Below are positions 53,563 through 63,413 of a stretch of DNA of 64,000 bases, in pieces. This DNA is from JANNYA01 sp031409855. Its GTDB lineage: Bacteria; Pseudomonadota; Gammaproteobacteria; Xanthomonadales; SZUA-5. The notes under the pieces are model-generated. The model ran no database searches and had not been told where the DNA came from. It saw only the letters and a list, made by a program, of their open reading frames with translations. Position 1 is the stretch's first letter. Each line of letters starts with the position of its first letter. The stretch covers positions 3,388 to 67,387 of the forward strand of contig JANNYA010000066.1 of assembly GCA_031409855.1 (NCBI GenBank), given 5' to 3'. The position numbers were made by a program, and so were the translations under genes.

Positions 53563-54344
53563 TGGCTATTCGAAGCTTACTTAGCGCGGTTTTTTTGGCG
53601 GCCTTATTGCTACCTACGTTTGTATCCGCAAAGGCAAAAGAAACCGAAGCACAAACCTATCAGCGCTTACTCGCCGACTACGGCCGAACCGTGGTCACGG
53701 TCAGCTATATCTTGAGTTTTGATGCCGCTGGCGGCGCCTCAGATCAACGCGCCCAAGGCGAAACCGAAGCGACGCTGGTTAGCGCTGATGGCTTGCTTTT
53801 GGTGCCTTCGGCCGTGCTCAACCCAACTGATATGTTTCAAAAAGTCTATCGCAGCCAGGGCGACGGCCAAGTTCCCAGCATGCGCTCATCCGAAATCAAA
53901 GTGCGCTTGCCCGGCTCAGATCAGCCGCTTGAAGCCGCCGTGGTCACGCAAGATCGTGATTTGGGTGTGGCCTGGCTCAAAATCAAATCACCGCCGAAAA
54001 ACCTGCCCTTCGTCAATCTAGCAAAGGCGGTTGACCCCAATGTCGGCCAGCGAGCCTATGTCGTGGGCGTGATTGCCGAAGAGTTTGACTACGCGCCGTT
54101 TGTCGATGAAACCCGGATTCAGGGACGAATTGACGTACCGTACAAAGCCTTTATTTCCGATCAACCCGGCAAAATGCTGTTCGCCCGCGATGGCACGCCG
54201 ATTGGATTTGCGGTGTTGCGCATTGATGGCACCTCCAACATGAGTGCCGGTGGCAACTACCGTATGTTTGCCACCGTCGTCGGTGGTGCGCGCCTGAAAG
54301 ATTTAGACGCACGCGTACGCGTTTTGAGCGCCAAGCTTCCCTAA
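53562..54344 (+). CDS. Catalytically dead trypsin-like partner protein
   Basis: 260 residues with a signal peptide (AALLLPTFVSA). The fold follows that of the adjacent HtrA: a strand-rich domain with TLVSADGLLLVPSAVLNP, where the catalytic His position of IATNAHV is Ala/Ser, and DRDLGVAWLKI, where the Asp is kept, but the GNSGG serine loop is replaced by QPGKMLFARDGTPIGF. No PDZ domain is present. It is therefore probably a pseudoprotease that supports the HtrA encoded just upstream. Gene overlap by one base supports joint translation. Function is inferred only. Confidence 0.65.
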   Translation: MAIRSLLSAVFLAALLLPTFVSAKAKETEAQTYQRLLADYGRTVVTVSYILSFDAAGGASDQRAQGETEATLVSADGLLLVPSAVLNPTDMFQKVYRSQGDGQVPSMRSSEIKVRLPGSDQPLEAAVVTQDRDLGVAWLKIKSPPKNLPFVNLAKAVDPNVGQRAYVVGVIAEEFDYAPFVDETRIQGRIDVPYKAFISDQPGKMLFARDGTPIGFAVLRIDGTSNMSAGGNYRMFATVVGGARLKDLDARVRVLSAKLP

Positions 54345-54465
54345 CCCGTCGCATTCCTGAACCTGTCTGCGCAAGTGGTTGAATTAGCAAATGATTTGGC
54401 TATGATCCAAGGCCGCCAAACGCGCGGTTGGCTCTTGCAGAGGCAAAGAGTCAAACAAAACTAGT

Positions 54466-54541
54466 GGGCCGCTAGCTCAGTCGGTAGAGCAGCGGACTTT
54501 TAATCCGTTGGTCCCGAGTTCGAATCTCGGGCGGCCCACCA
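54466..54541 (+). tRNA. tRNA-Lys (UUU anticodon)
   Basis: A 76-nt cloverleaf: acceptor GGGCCGC pairs with GCGGCCC, the D arm is GCTCAGTCGGTAGAGC, anticodon loop CTTTTAA with TTT at 54499-54501, T arm TCGGG-TTCGAAT matches, and encoded CCA ends at 54541. It stands alone between the pseudoprotease and thrA. Confidence 0.97.
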
Positions 54542-54936
54542 TTTTAGTTGCATAAATTTCCTCGACGCCCCTAGGCTGTGCAAGGCCATGCACATCGTCA
54601 AGTTTTATTTCAAACAGATCTTTTAACGGCAATTAAGCCCGTCCGTATAAACGATTTCTGTTGGAATTTTGTATTACAGCCGCCGAAATGCATTTACCTT
54701 AGACCTAGCTAAAGTACTGGCAAAGTACCGGCAAACTTTGTACTGGACTGCCGTTTGGCGACATCGATAGCGCTATTTTGAATGTTCCCGAGGCAGCACA
54801 AGGCGTTTAAGTCTAGGGCCAAGCTTAACGAATCCGGAGTTCGGTGTGGCAACAATCAAAATATCAAATTTTCCTTTGCCCCAACCGCACTAGCTTGCGA
54901 TCATCGGCGGCTCGCTTTCGTTTGTAGAATTAACTC
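54542..54936. other. 395-bp intergenic region before thrA
   Basis: No gene is supported here. A small hairpin (TGTGCA at 54577 pairing with TGCACA to 54594) and short repeats of AAAGTAC/GTAC around 54710-54745 are visible. It may hold the thrA promoter and leader; no convincing Thr/Ile attenuator peptide was found. Confidence 0.5.
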
Positions 54937-57420
54937 ATGAGTCTAATCGCACATAAATTTGGTGGCTCTAGCCTTGCCAACGCTGAGCGCATCGCTGCGG
55001 TGGTTGAGCTGATGGCAGGGCGCGATAATGCCGCGCAGGTCATTGTTGTTTCTGCGATGCAGGGTGTAACGAATGCGTTGATTGCGTTGGCGGAAACGGC
55101 AGCCTCGGGTGGCGATGTCGACATTGGCCTGTATGCGCTCAAGCAGCAGCATGACAGCGCGGCGGTGGCCTTGCTCGGTACGCAAGCACACCTGGCACAA
55201 AGCGAATTTGCCGCGAAGTTCACCGAACTAGCCGAGCTCTTAAAAGCTTTACGCCTGCTGGGTGATGCGCCCAAAGGCGCGCTGGAGTTTATTTCTGGCT
55301 TGGGCGAGGTGTTTTCGGCGCACTTGGTGACTCTAAGTTTTCGCGTAAAAGGCTATGAAGCGCATTGTATTGATGCGCGTGAAATATTGCGGGTAGAGCA
55401 CACGGAACTAGGCTGTCAGGTGCTTTGGCCCGAATCCGAAGCGCGCCTGGCCGCGTATTTGCGCGCGCAGTTTGCCGACGCCATCCCGAAACGCTTTGTC
55501 GTGACCGGATTTGTCGCGCGCGATCAAGCTGGGCGCATCACGACGCTTGGGCGCAATGGCAGCGACTATTCGGGCTCTATTTTTGCTGCCCTGTTTGACG
55601 CCGCTGAGCTGCATATCTGGACCGATGTAGACGGTGTATTGAGCGCTGATCCACGGCAAGTGCCCGAGGCGCAGGTGCTATCGCACATGAGCTATCAAGA
55701 GGCGTTTGAGTTGGCTTATTTCGGCGCCAAAGTGATTCACCCGCAAACCATGGCGCCCGCCACGCGCAAGAATTTGCCGGTTTTTATTCGCAATACCTTC
55801 AATGCCACGCATCCGGGTACGCGCATTGATGCCAATCTCTCGCGTCAGCCGCCGATCAAAGGCATTACTACCATTGGCGCACAAGCGATGGTCACGATCG
55901 AGGGCGCTGGCATGATTGGCGTGCCAGGTACGGCAGAACGCGTGTTTAGCGCGCTTAAAACTGCCGGGGTTTCGGTCGTTATGATCAGCCAGGGTAGTTC
56001 AGAGCACTCGATTTGCTGCGTGGTACAGCAGGCTGTGGCGGAAAAAGCCCAGCGCTTGCTCAGCGATGCCTTTGCGCGCGAACTCAGCGCGGGCGCGATC
56101 CAGAGTGTGTCCGCTGAACCCGGAATTGCCGTGTTGGCCGTAGTTGGTGATGGCATGGCGGGTGTTCCCGGCGTCGCGGCTCGGCTGTTTGCCGCTCTCG
56201 GGCGCGCGCGCATCAATGTGCGCGCGATTGCGCAGGGCAGCTCAGAGCGCAATATCTCGGTCGCGATTCGCGAAGTGGATGCCACCCGCGCGTTGCGAGC
56301 GGTACACGCCGGATTCTATTTGTCAGCGCAAACGCTGAGCGTGGGTTTGATCGGCCCCGGTCAAGTCGGGCAAGCCTTATTGAAACAGATGTTTGACGCC
56401 AGCCCGAGGCTGCGCGCGGGCACGAATTTAGATTTGCGCATTCGCGCCATCGCTGGCAGTCGTAAAATGGCGCATTCGGATCTTGGTTTCGCCTCCGATA
56501 GCGATGCCCTCAGCGCCTATCAACAAAGCGATACCGCGCTTGAGTTAGATCAGTTCGCCGATTCGGTATTAGCCGAACATCTGCCGCATGCGATGATCGT
56601 GGATTGCTCCGCCTCCGATGCGGTCGCGCAACATTATGCTGGCTGGCTGGCGCGCGGCATCCACGTGGTTACCCCGAATAAAAATGCCGGGTCCGGCGAT
56701 CAGCAACGCTTTGATTTGATTCGCGCCAATGCCGAGCAAGCAAAATTTCGCTATGAAGCCACGGTGGGTGCGGGCTTGCCGGTGATTTCCACCCTGCGTG
56801 ATTTGCTCGATACCGGGGATCAAATTGCGTCCATCGAGGGCATGTTTTCTGGCACGCTGGCGTATTTGTTCAACCGCTTCGACGGCAGCTTGGCATTTTC
56901 GGCGCTCGTCAATGAAGCGAAAAAACTGGGATATACCGAACCGGACCCTAGAGATGACTTATCCGGCAAAGACGTCGCGCGCAAGCTAGTGATTTTGGCG
57001 CGGGAGATGGGTTTAAAAGTTTCGCTGATTGATGTCGAAGTGGAATCCTTAGTGCCCGCCGTGTTGGCAGATGCTTCGGTTGAGGAATTCATGCGCCGCT
57101 TGCCGGAATTTGACGCACCCATGCAGGCCAAGCTTGACACAGCACGCGCAAACCATTCGGTGCTGCGCTTTGTTGCCAAGTTGGTGCCACCCTTACAGCC
57201 TGGTGCTCGCGCCAAATTGACGGTTTCCCTGCAAAGCCTGCCGAACACGCACGCCTTTGCGCATGTGGCGCTGACCGACAATATCGTGCAGTTTCAAACC
57301 GCGCGCTATTGCGCCAACCCGCTGATCGTGCGCGGCCCGGGTGCAGGCCCCGAAGTTACGGCAGCAGGTGTTTTTGCCGACGTGCTGCGGATTGCCAGTT
57401 CGCTGGGTGCCAAGCTCTAA
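54937..57420 (+). CDS. thrA: Bifunctional aspartokinase/homoserine dehydrogenase
   Basis: 827 residues. The kinase N-terminus KFGGSSLANAERI, then two ACT repeats (VSVVMISQGSSEHSICC and INVRAIAQGSSERNIS, regulatory Thr/Lys sites), then the dehydrogenase with the NAD loop GLIGPGQVGQALL and the catalytic YTEPDPRDDLSGKDVARKL. It does the first and third steps from aspartate toward threonine and methionine. thrB and thrC are not adjacent. A YkgJ-like gene starts directly after its stop. Confidence 0.97.
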   Translation: MSLIAHKFGGSSLANAERIAAVVELMAGRDNAAQVIVVSAMQGVTNALIALAETAASGGDVDIGLYALKQQHDSAAVALLGTQAHLAQSEFAAKFTELAELLKALRLLGDAPKGALEFISGLGEVFSAHLVTLSFRVKGYEAHCIDAREILRVEHTELGCQVLWPESEARLAAYLRAQFADAIPKRFVVTGFVARDQAGRITTLGRNGSDYSGSIFAALFDAAELHIWTDVDGVLSADPRQVPEAQVLSHMSYQEAFELAYFGAKVIHPQTMAPATRKNLPVFIRNTFNATHPGTRIDANLSRQPPIKGITTIGAQAMVTIEGAGMIGVPGTAERVFSALKTAGVSVVMISQGSSEHSICCVVQQAVAEKAQRLLSDAFARELSAGAIQSVSAEPGIAVLAVVGDGMAGVPGVAARLFAALGRARINVRAIAQGSSERNISVAIREVDATRALRAVHAGFYLSAQTLSVGLIGPGQVGQALLKQMFDASPRLRAGTNLDLRIRAIAGSRKMAHSDLGFASDSDALSAYQQSDTALELDQFADSVLAEHLPHAMIVDCSASDAVAQHYAGWLARGIHVVTPNKNAGSGDQQRFDLIRANAEQAKFRYEATVGAGLPVISTLRDLLDTGDQIASIEGMFSGTLAYLFNRFDGSLAFSALVNEAKKLGYTEPDPRDDLSGKDVARKLVILAREMGLKVSLIDVEVESLVPAVLADASVEEFMRRLPEFDAPMQAKLDTARANHSVLRFVAKLVPPLQPGARAKLTVSLQSLPNTHAFAHVALTDNIVQFQTARYCANPLIVRGPGAGPEVTAAGVFADVLRIASSLGAKL

Positions 57421-57702
57421 ATGCAGTGTCGTGCGGCGTGCGCGGCGTGCTGCATTGCGCCGTCGATCTCAAGTCCGATTCCCGGGATGCCAAACGGCAA
57501 ACCGCCTGGAGTGCCTTGTGTGCAGCTAAACGCACAGCTGGGCTGTATGCTTTTTGGTAAGCCGGAACGCCCAGCAGTTTGCGTATCGTTGCGCCCTGAA
57601 GCGTTGATGTGCGGCAGTACTGCCGCGCAGGCGCATCAGTTTTTGGCAGCATTAGAGCGCGCGACGCAGCCCGCAATGCAAATCCGAATAAATGTAGCGT
57701 AG
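57421..57702 (+). CDS. YkgJ-family cysteine-cluster protein
   Basis: 93 residues whose start ATG touches the thrA stop. The signature is a CxxxCxxCC-type cluster (CRAACAACCIAPSISSPIPG) with PNGKPPGVPCVQL and a second set of cysteines (CMLFGKPERPAVCVSL, MCG). The family is thought to bind Fe-S or zinc; function is unknown. It is short but matches the family so closely that it is a real gene. Confidence 0.8.
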   Translation: MQCRAACAACCIAPSISSPIPGMPNGKPPGVPCVQLNAQLGCMLFGKPERPAVCVSLRPEALMCGSTAAQAHQFLAALERATQPAMQIRINVA

Positions 57703-57802
57703 CCGCAAAAACGCAAATTTGTTTGAGGCTTAAGGCTTACACTTAAATCAAATAGTGCTTTTTTATTTAACCGCGTAACGAAATTTTCCGGGCGTTCACC
57801 TT

Positions 57803-58390
57803 ATGGCTAAAACTCGCATCGTCAAGAAATATCCGAACCGGCGTTTGTACGACACCGTGATTTCCAGTTACGTCACCGTCGAAGACATACGCCAACTAGT
57901 CACGGACGGCGAAGAATTTGAGGTGCAAGATGCCAAGACGGGTGCGGATTTAACCCGACAAGTGCTTTTGCAAATCATTTCTGAGTGTGAGGAAAAAGGC
58001 CAGCCGATGCTGTCCACGCGCTTGTTGTCGCAGTTGATTCGCTTTTATGGCGATCAGCTGCAAGGTTTTATGGCCAGCTATTTAGAGCGCAGCCTGCAAA
58101 CGTTTTTGGATCAACAGCAGCAGTTCCGCTCGCAATTGAATACCGTGCTTGGGCAATCGCCATTGAGTGTTTTTCAAACGATGACGGAACGCAATTTGGA
58201 GCTATTCAAACAATTTCAATCCGGCGTGATTGGTGCGGCGATCCCACCAGGATTTGGCGTGCCCAGCGCAACACCAGGTGCCACGCCAAATCGGCCTACG
58301 CAAGCACCTGGCTCAAGCGCACCCAATAGTTCCGGCCCGCAAGGCTCCGCTGCCCGCCCAATCCCAATCCCCAGCGTGCGCAAACTGTGA
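57803..58390 (+). CDS. phaR: Polyhydroxyalkanoate synthesis regulator PhaR
   Basis: 195 residues. The N-terminal DNA-binding part RIVKKYPNRRLYDTVISSYVT and ISECEEKGQPMLSTRLLSQLIR are diagnostic of PhaR, with the PHB accumulation domain following; the tail is Pro/Ser-rich. It represses phasin and PHA genes until PHA granules bind it. No phaC or phasin gene is in the window. Its stop overlaps the ruvA start (GTGA). Confidence 0.9.
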   Translation: MAKTRIVKKYPNRRLYDTVISSYVTVEDIRQLVTDGEEFEVQDAKTGADLTRQVLLQIISECEEKGQPMLSTRLLSQLIRFYGDQLQGFMASYLERSLQTFLDQQQQFRSQLNTVLGQSPLSVFQTMTERNLELFKQFQSGVIGAAIPPGFGVPSATPGATPNRPTQAPGSSAPNSSGPQGSAARPIPIPSVRKL

Positions 58391-58986
58391 TCGGGCGTTT
58401 ACGCGGTATTTTGCTGCAAAAGCAGCCGCCGCATTTGTTGGTGGATGTGCAGGGCGTCGCCTATGAAGTCGATGCGCCAATGTCGACATTTTATGATTTG
58501 CCCGAAGTCGGCAAAGAAATCGTACTGCACACGCACCTTTCCATCAAAGAAGACGCGCATTCGCTCTATGGTTTTGGCACCGAATCTGACCGCGCGCTAT
58601 TTCGCACGCTACTCAAGATTACCGGCGTCGGCGCGAAATTGGCGCTGGCCGTGCTTTCCGGTGCCAGCGTAGCGGAATTTACCCGGCTTATACAAACTGC
58701 CGACGTGGTTTCCTTGACGCGTATTCCCGGGGTGGGGAAAAAAACGGCAGAACGCATGATCGTCGAGCTGAAAGACAAACTTGGCAGCTTTAGCGGCGCT
58801 GGCCTCATCGCCTCGCGCGCGGCTGGGCCTGTCGCTAGCGATCCATTGACAGAAGCCACCGTCGCGCTAGGGGCGCTCGGCTATAAGCCCATCGAAGTAC
58901 AGGCACTATTGAAGAAAGTCGACGCCACCGGTTTGAGCGCCGAAGAATTGATTCGCCGCGCGCTGCAGGCGGCTTTGCGACATTGA
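58387..58986 (+). CDS. ruvA: Holliday junction helicase subunit RuvA
   Basis: 199 residues from a GTG overlapping the phaR stop. IGRLRGILLQKQPPHLLV starts the OB domain, two helix-hairpin-helix motifs (LKITGVGAKLALAVLSG, LTRIPGVGKKTAERMIVEL) bind the junction, and the C-terminal helical domain contacts RuvB. ruvC and ruvB, normally adjacent, are not here. The gap after it holds a small possible membrane gene. Confidence 0.95.
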   Translation: MIGRLRGILLQKQPPHLLVDVQGVAYEVDAPMSTFYDLPEVGKEIVLHTHLSIKEDAHSLYGFGTESDRALFRTLLKITGVGAKLALAVLSGASVAEFTRLIQTADVVSLTRIPGVGKKTAERMIVELKDKLGSFSGAGLIASRAAGPVASDPLTEATVALGALGYKPIEVQALLKKVDATGLSAEELIRRALQAALRH

Positions 58987-59077
58987 ATTGGGTTTTCCGC
59001 CGCCGCGCGCACTTTGTCTCATGTTTTGCGACACCGAAGCTCCAGCCTAGCGGCACATCCCCAAACGGCATCGAATC

Positions 59078-59356
59078 ATGCAAACGTCAGCGGCTCAATC
59101 TTCAAATACGCAAACTTCCGCCATATTTCGCACCTGGCTCGCCTTCGGGCTTGCCGCGAACTTGGTCGCGTCAAACTTGGCTGCATCAAACTCCGAGCCC
59201 ACTTTGTTTGGCCCTGCGTGGCTTTGGTTGATTGCCATACCCTTAGCCGCTTATTCGTTGACGAATTTGCCGACTGTGCTGCGAACCATCAAGCGAAACG
59301 CCGAGCGCGCCTGGCGTTTACGTGCGCGGCCACAGGCGATTCGCGTGCGGCGTTAG
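59078..59356 (+). CDS. Small hypothetical membrane protein
   Basis: 92 residues with two hydrophobic segments (TWLAFGLAANLVASNLA and FGPAWLWLIAIPLAAYSL) and a basic C-terminal tail (RRNAERAWRLRARPQ-like). Its ATG is 89 bp after ruvA and its end overlaps the convergent hslV by four bases. I do not recognise a family. Ribosome site is weak, so it may be a minor or non-coding frame. Confidence 0.45.
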   Translation: MQTSAAQSSNTQTSAIFRTWLAFGLAANLVASNLAASNSEPTLFGPAWLWLIAIPLAAYSLTNLPTVLRTIKRNAERAWRLRARPQAIRVRR

Positions 59357-59889
59357 GTTAGCTCCTCAATCATGTGCGTATGATTCGTATAAATGCAGAT
59401 ATCTCCAGCGATCTTCAGTGATTTCGCGACAATTTCGCGCGGCGGCAATTCTGTGCTTTCCAACAGCGCCTTCGCTGCAGCTAAGGCGTAATTACCACCC
59501 GAACCAATGGCGATCAGGCCCATTTCGGGCTCAAGCACGTCGCCATTACCGGTAATAATCAAACTCGCTTCACGATCTGCGACTGCCAACATCGCCTCTA
59601 GGCGCGCCAAACGACGTTCAGTGCGCCAGTCTTTCGCCAACTCGACGGCAGCACGCACCAAGTGCCCGGAGTGCTTTTCCAACTTACTTTCAAACAACTC
59701 AAACAGCGTAAATGCGTCCGCCGTGGCACCGGCAAAACCGGCCAACACTTCACCTTTCCACAAGCGCCGAATCTTTTTCGCATTTCCTTTAACAATAGTG
59801 TGGCCTAGCGTGACTTGGCCGTCGCCACCGATCACGACGTTGCGGCCACGACGCACTGAGACGATGGTGGTTCCGTGGTATTGCTCCAT
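59353..59889 (-). CDS. hslV: ATP-dependent protease subunit HslV
   Basis: 178 residues. The active-site Thr follows a short propeptide (MEQYHG-TTIVSVRRG), and NVVIGGDGQVTLG, KIRRLWKGEVLAGFAG and MGLIAIGSGGNYALAAAKAL are typical of the HslV beta-subunit, which forms a proteasome-like double ring. Its ATPase partner HslU is normally the next gene but is absent: only the small membrane frame and ruvA follow on the other strand. Confidence 0.95.
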   Translation of the reverse strand: MEQYHGTTIVSVRRGRNVVIGGDGQVTLGHTIVKGNAKKIRRLWKGEVLAGFAGATADAFTLFELFESKLEKHSGHLVRAAVELAKDWRTERRLARLEAMLAVADREASLIITGNGDVLEPEMGLIAIGSGGNYALAAAKALLESTELPPREIVAKSLKIAGDICIYTNHTHMIEELT

Positions 59890-59914
59890 TGCAAACTCCT
59901 GATAAAGCCCGTTG

Positions 59915-59937
59915 ACTGCCCTTTAGTTGCGGGCAGT
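59915..59937. promoter_or_regulatory. Inverted repeat in the hslV leader
   Basis: ACTGCCC (59915-59921) pairs with GGGCAGT (59931-59937) around a 9-base loop, 26 bp before hslV. It may be a leader hairpin; no T-run. The rest of the 263-bp gap up to 60152 shows nothing I can name. Confidence 0.35.
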
Positions 59938-60152
59938 AACGATCAGTTTCAAGCGCTGTCGCTGCGATTCAAATTTGCCAGACTCCGGCGCTATCGCTTG
60001 AATTGCTGAATTCGCTGCTGGATTAACGCGCTAACGGGCCGTTGAAATTCACTCAGCTATTTTCTCGACAGCGCCAAGTCGATTAAAAAATTAACGATTT
60101 TCAGGTTTATTTAACTTAAATCCGCTTTTTTGCATTGTTTCCCGTGTTTTCC

Positions 60153-60580
60153 TCACGCTGGACGCAACTCTCCTGCCTGCGCCTCAATTCGCCAGCCAAA
60201 CAGCCCCATCATCCGCACCAAATTGTAGCTCGCGGCCGACAGCACAAACGCCATTTCCGTGCGCGCCATGCCAAAGAATTTGCTCTTGCGCTGATTGCCC
60301 GTGCACTTCATCCAACCAAATATTTCCTCGACCCGCTTGCGCAACTTTTGACTCGTGCAGAAGCCTTTGCTTCTTGCCGTGTTTGCATGAATTGCGCTCT
60401 TGCGGCCCTTGTTGTTTTGCGCCGCGTGCGAACGAATGTTCATCGCTTTCAAATTCGCAACATGCGCCTGCATGTCATAGCCTTTATCCGCGCCTAGCGT
60501 CGCGCCTTTCTTGTGAATGCTGCGCGTTGCCATCGTTTCTGCTGCTTCGCATTCGGCTGTTCCAGTGGCCTGCGTCAACA
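60153..60580 (-). pseudogene. C-terminal half of an IS5/IS1182-type transposase
   Basis: The frame holds LTQATGTAE, TLGADKGYDMQAHV, AQNNKGRKSAIHANTARSKG and KRVEEIFGWMK, the second half of a DDE transposase of the IS5/IS1182 group (the catalytic Glu lies in VEEIFGW). The first half is missing: immediately upstream the sequence switches to atpF. No terminal inverted repeat was recognised. The piece is a dead remnant. Confidence 0.8.
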
Positions 60581-60723
60581 TCCGCAGCCGCTAAGCCATC
60601 GGCAATTTTCTTCTGGCGCTCTTCGATAGCATTCATCAAAGGCGGCCAAATGAATTTCACCGTGAACGCGATTAAAATCTTGAACGCGAGTGCCTGGGTA
60701 ATCAATGTCGCATTAAATTCCAT
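60581..60723 (-). pseudogene. 5' fragment of an ATP synthase b-subunit gene (atpF)
   Basis: From the ATG at 60723 the first 47 or so residues read MEFNATLITQALAFKI, then KFIWPPLMNAIEERQKKIAD and GLAAAD, the start of F0 subunit b. Near 60580 the frame runs into transposase sequence and loses similarity. GGAG precedes the start, so the leader was copied too. No atpB, atpE or atpH flanks it, so this is a displaced partial copy; a complete atp operon should exist elsewhere. Confidence 0.8.
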
Positions 60724-60952
60724 GGCGTATTGCTCCGATGCCGCTTATTGCGCGGCGGTCTGAGCCGCCTGTAATTGGGTAAAAGGGGCAGTTGGATGTT
60801 TTTCGAGTGTTGCTTAGCGACCCAGCATTGCTGGCTGTCACCTAGGCTGTTCCAACTTCTCCATCACATCGCGCAGCGTAAATCGCTGTAATTTAAGTCG
60901 GCGTTTTATGTCATAAACACGTTTGTGAATTTAACTAAATGAGCGCGCCAGC

Positions 60953-63413
60953 ATGCCCCAGCCGAGCCCGTCCTATGAGCGTTTTCTCAATGATCGCTAT
61001 GAGTTGGCCGGGCGCGTGATTGACCCGGTGGTGGGCACCTTGACGCGGGCTGGCAAGCTCAGCCAGTTGCGCCGTAAGCAGCTTGAAGTGCTGGCGATCT
61101 TGGCGAGTGCCGAGGGTGCTTCGTCAGGCCTTGATCGAGCAAGCGTGGGACGGCAATTCCTTGGTGGGCGACGGCGCACTGACGGACACCATTTCCGCTT
61201 TGCGCCAGTCGCTTGACGACCACGAGCGCGACAACCCGCTGATTCGCACCATTCCACGCCGAGGCTATCAGCTGAGCGCTATCGCTCAGGTCATTTAAAA
61301 GGCGCAGCTGATTGAACAGCCGCAGCGCCCGTCATTCGAGGCGGGCGCGGAAATCCCCGGGAAGCCGGGCTGGAAATTGCAGCGCTTGCTCAGCGAAAAC
61401 GCGGTCAGCCAGACTTGGCTTGCCGAGGGCGCAGAGGGCGCAGCACCGCACGTTTTTCGCTTCTGCCGCAATGATAGCCATTTGCGCCTGTTGCAGCGTG
61501 AAATCACGCTGATGCGCTATTTGCGCGAATCGCTGGCTGGGCGCAGAGACATTGCCGGTATTGTTGATTGGCAGCTGGATGAGCCACCGTATTTTCTGGA
61601 AATGCGCTACACCGCACACGGCAGTTTGTCAGAATACGCGCAATCCCAGGGCGGCCTTAGCCAAATCGCGCTTGCGGATCGCCTACGCTGGGTTCGCGAG
61701 ATCGCAACCGCGCTGGCAGCGGTGCATGCGGTCAGCATTGTGCATCGCAACGTAGGTGCCGCCAGCGTTTTCTTGGATACTTTAGATGACCACGTTTGCG
61801 CCAAGCTGGGCGAATTCGGCTTTGGCGAACTCACTGATCGCGCGCGTCTTGAGGCATTAAAGATCACCGCGATGGGCTTGACGCTGGCGGGTAGTGAAAA
61901 GTTCGGCGAACAAATGTATCTGGCACCAGAACGCTTGATCGGGCAAACCGCGACCACGGCAAGCGACGTTTATGCGCTCGGCGTACTGCTGTATCAGCTC
62001 ATTATCGGTGACTTGGCGCGCGTACCGAGTGCAGACTGGGAAAGCAGAATCCAATCTGCACCGTTGCGCGCCCTGATTGCCGCGTGCATCCAGCCCGATG
62101 CCGAGCAGCGGCTGACCGCACAGGCGTTGTCTGAGCAATTGACGGCGTTTGAACCCTACATTGACGTAGAAACACCCGCATCCGTGGTCGATGCAAAACC
62201 ATCCGCCACGCCGGATGAAATTTCCGCGCGCGTACCCGCCGTCATGCTCGGCCAAGCCATCGGCCCGTATCGCCTGATGGACAAACTGGGCGAAGGCGGC
62301 ATGGGACCGCCGCTGCTCAAGCGCTTTATTAGCTTGACGGTGACCGAGGAAAGCGCGATTTCGGGCCGCCGGAAAATGACCGTCGCGCAAATGAAGCAGA
62401 CGCTGGGCTCGGATTTGTCCTGGATCGTCGCGAAATGCATAGCGCGCGACCCGAACGAGCGCTATGCCTCGGTTTTGGAGCTAGAAAAGGACTTGCAGCG
62501 CTGGTTGGATAATCGGCCGGTTGAGGCCAGGCCTGCGACGTTTAGCTATCGTTTGCGCAAAATGGTGCGGCGCAATCGCGGTTCGGTGGTGTTGGGCGGC
62601 ATGGTGACGCTGGCGCTGCTGATTACTACGGCGGCGGCGATTTTTGGTTATGTGCGGGCGGAGCGGGCGCTCACGCATGCCAACATCGCGGCGAATGAGG
62701 CCACGCTCGCTTCTGAATTCCAAGTGAAACAGATTGAGTCCATGAGCCCCCACGCCATGGGCGCGGGTTTACGCCAATCGCTGCTTGAAGCGGTAGCGCA
62801 TCGCTTATCAGAGCGAAAGTTTAACGCTGACGCGGCCCAAAATACTTAGGGGCAATTGGTCGATACCCTAGATGGGGTCAATTTCACCGATTTAATTACC
62901 AATCAGCTGAGCGAGCACTACTTTCAGCCTAGTTTGAAGGTCATAAGCGATGACTACGGTGGCAGTCCGCTGCTGCAAACAACGCTTTGGCAGTCCGCCG
63001 CTGATACCCTCGTGGCGCTCGGCCTTCCGCCACACGCGATGGAAGCGCAGGGTAAAGCAACAGAGCAGCGACGCCGGCTGTTGGGCCCGGATCACGCACT
63101 AACGCTCGAATCCGAAGCACACGCCGAGAGTGTGGCGATTAATCGCGATGTGGCGGCGCGTTTGGCAGTCGTTTATGGCCGTGATCACCCAGAACTTATC
63201 ACCGTCAAGCAAAACATCGGTACCGCATTGTTTAAGTTGGGAAGGCTTGCCGATGCCGAACCGTATTTCAAGTCCGCTATTGATCGCGGGATCATATCAA
63301 CTGGCGCTGAGTCAACGCTGGTTATTGGCTCTAAATACAACATGGCGCGCTTACTACAGGAGCAGGGCCGTTTCGACGAGGCGATCAACCTTTTCCAAGA
63401 CATTATCGCCGTG
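60953..63413 (+). pseudogene. Decayed winged-helix/double Ser-Thr kinase/TPR regulator
   Basis: One former gene can be followed in pieces. 60953-61110: start of a winged-helix domain (RRKQLEVLAILASAEG); a frameshift lies near 61110-61120; then the same domain continues (LRQALIEQAWDGNSLVGD, IPRRGYQLSA). A TAA at 61296-61298 is followed in the same frame by a kinase domain from about 61377. Its HRD is HRN, its DFG is EFG and its KPSN-type loop is GAAS, so it is a pseudokinase or has decayed. A second kinase starts (GPYRLMDKLGEGGMG) but jumps at once to the end of the domain (LSWIVAKCIARDPNERYASV), a large deletion. A membrane helix follows, then a TAG at 62847-62849, then in frame the sensor/TPR region (FTDLITNQL, GPDHALTL, LGRLADAEPYF). 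Intact relatives are large multi-domain regulators. Confidence 0.75.
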
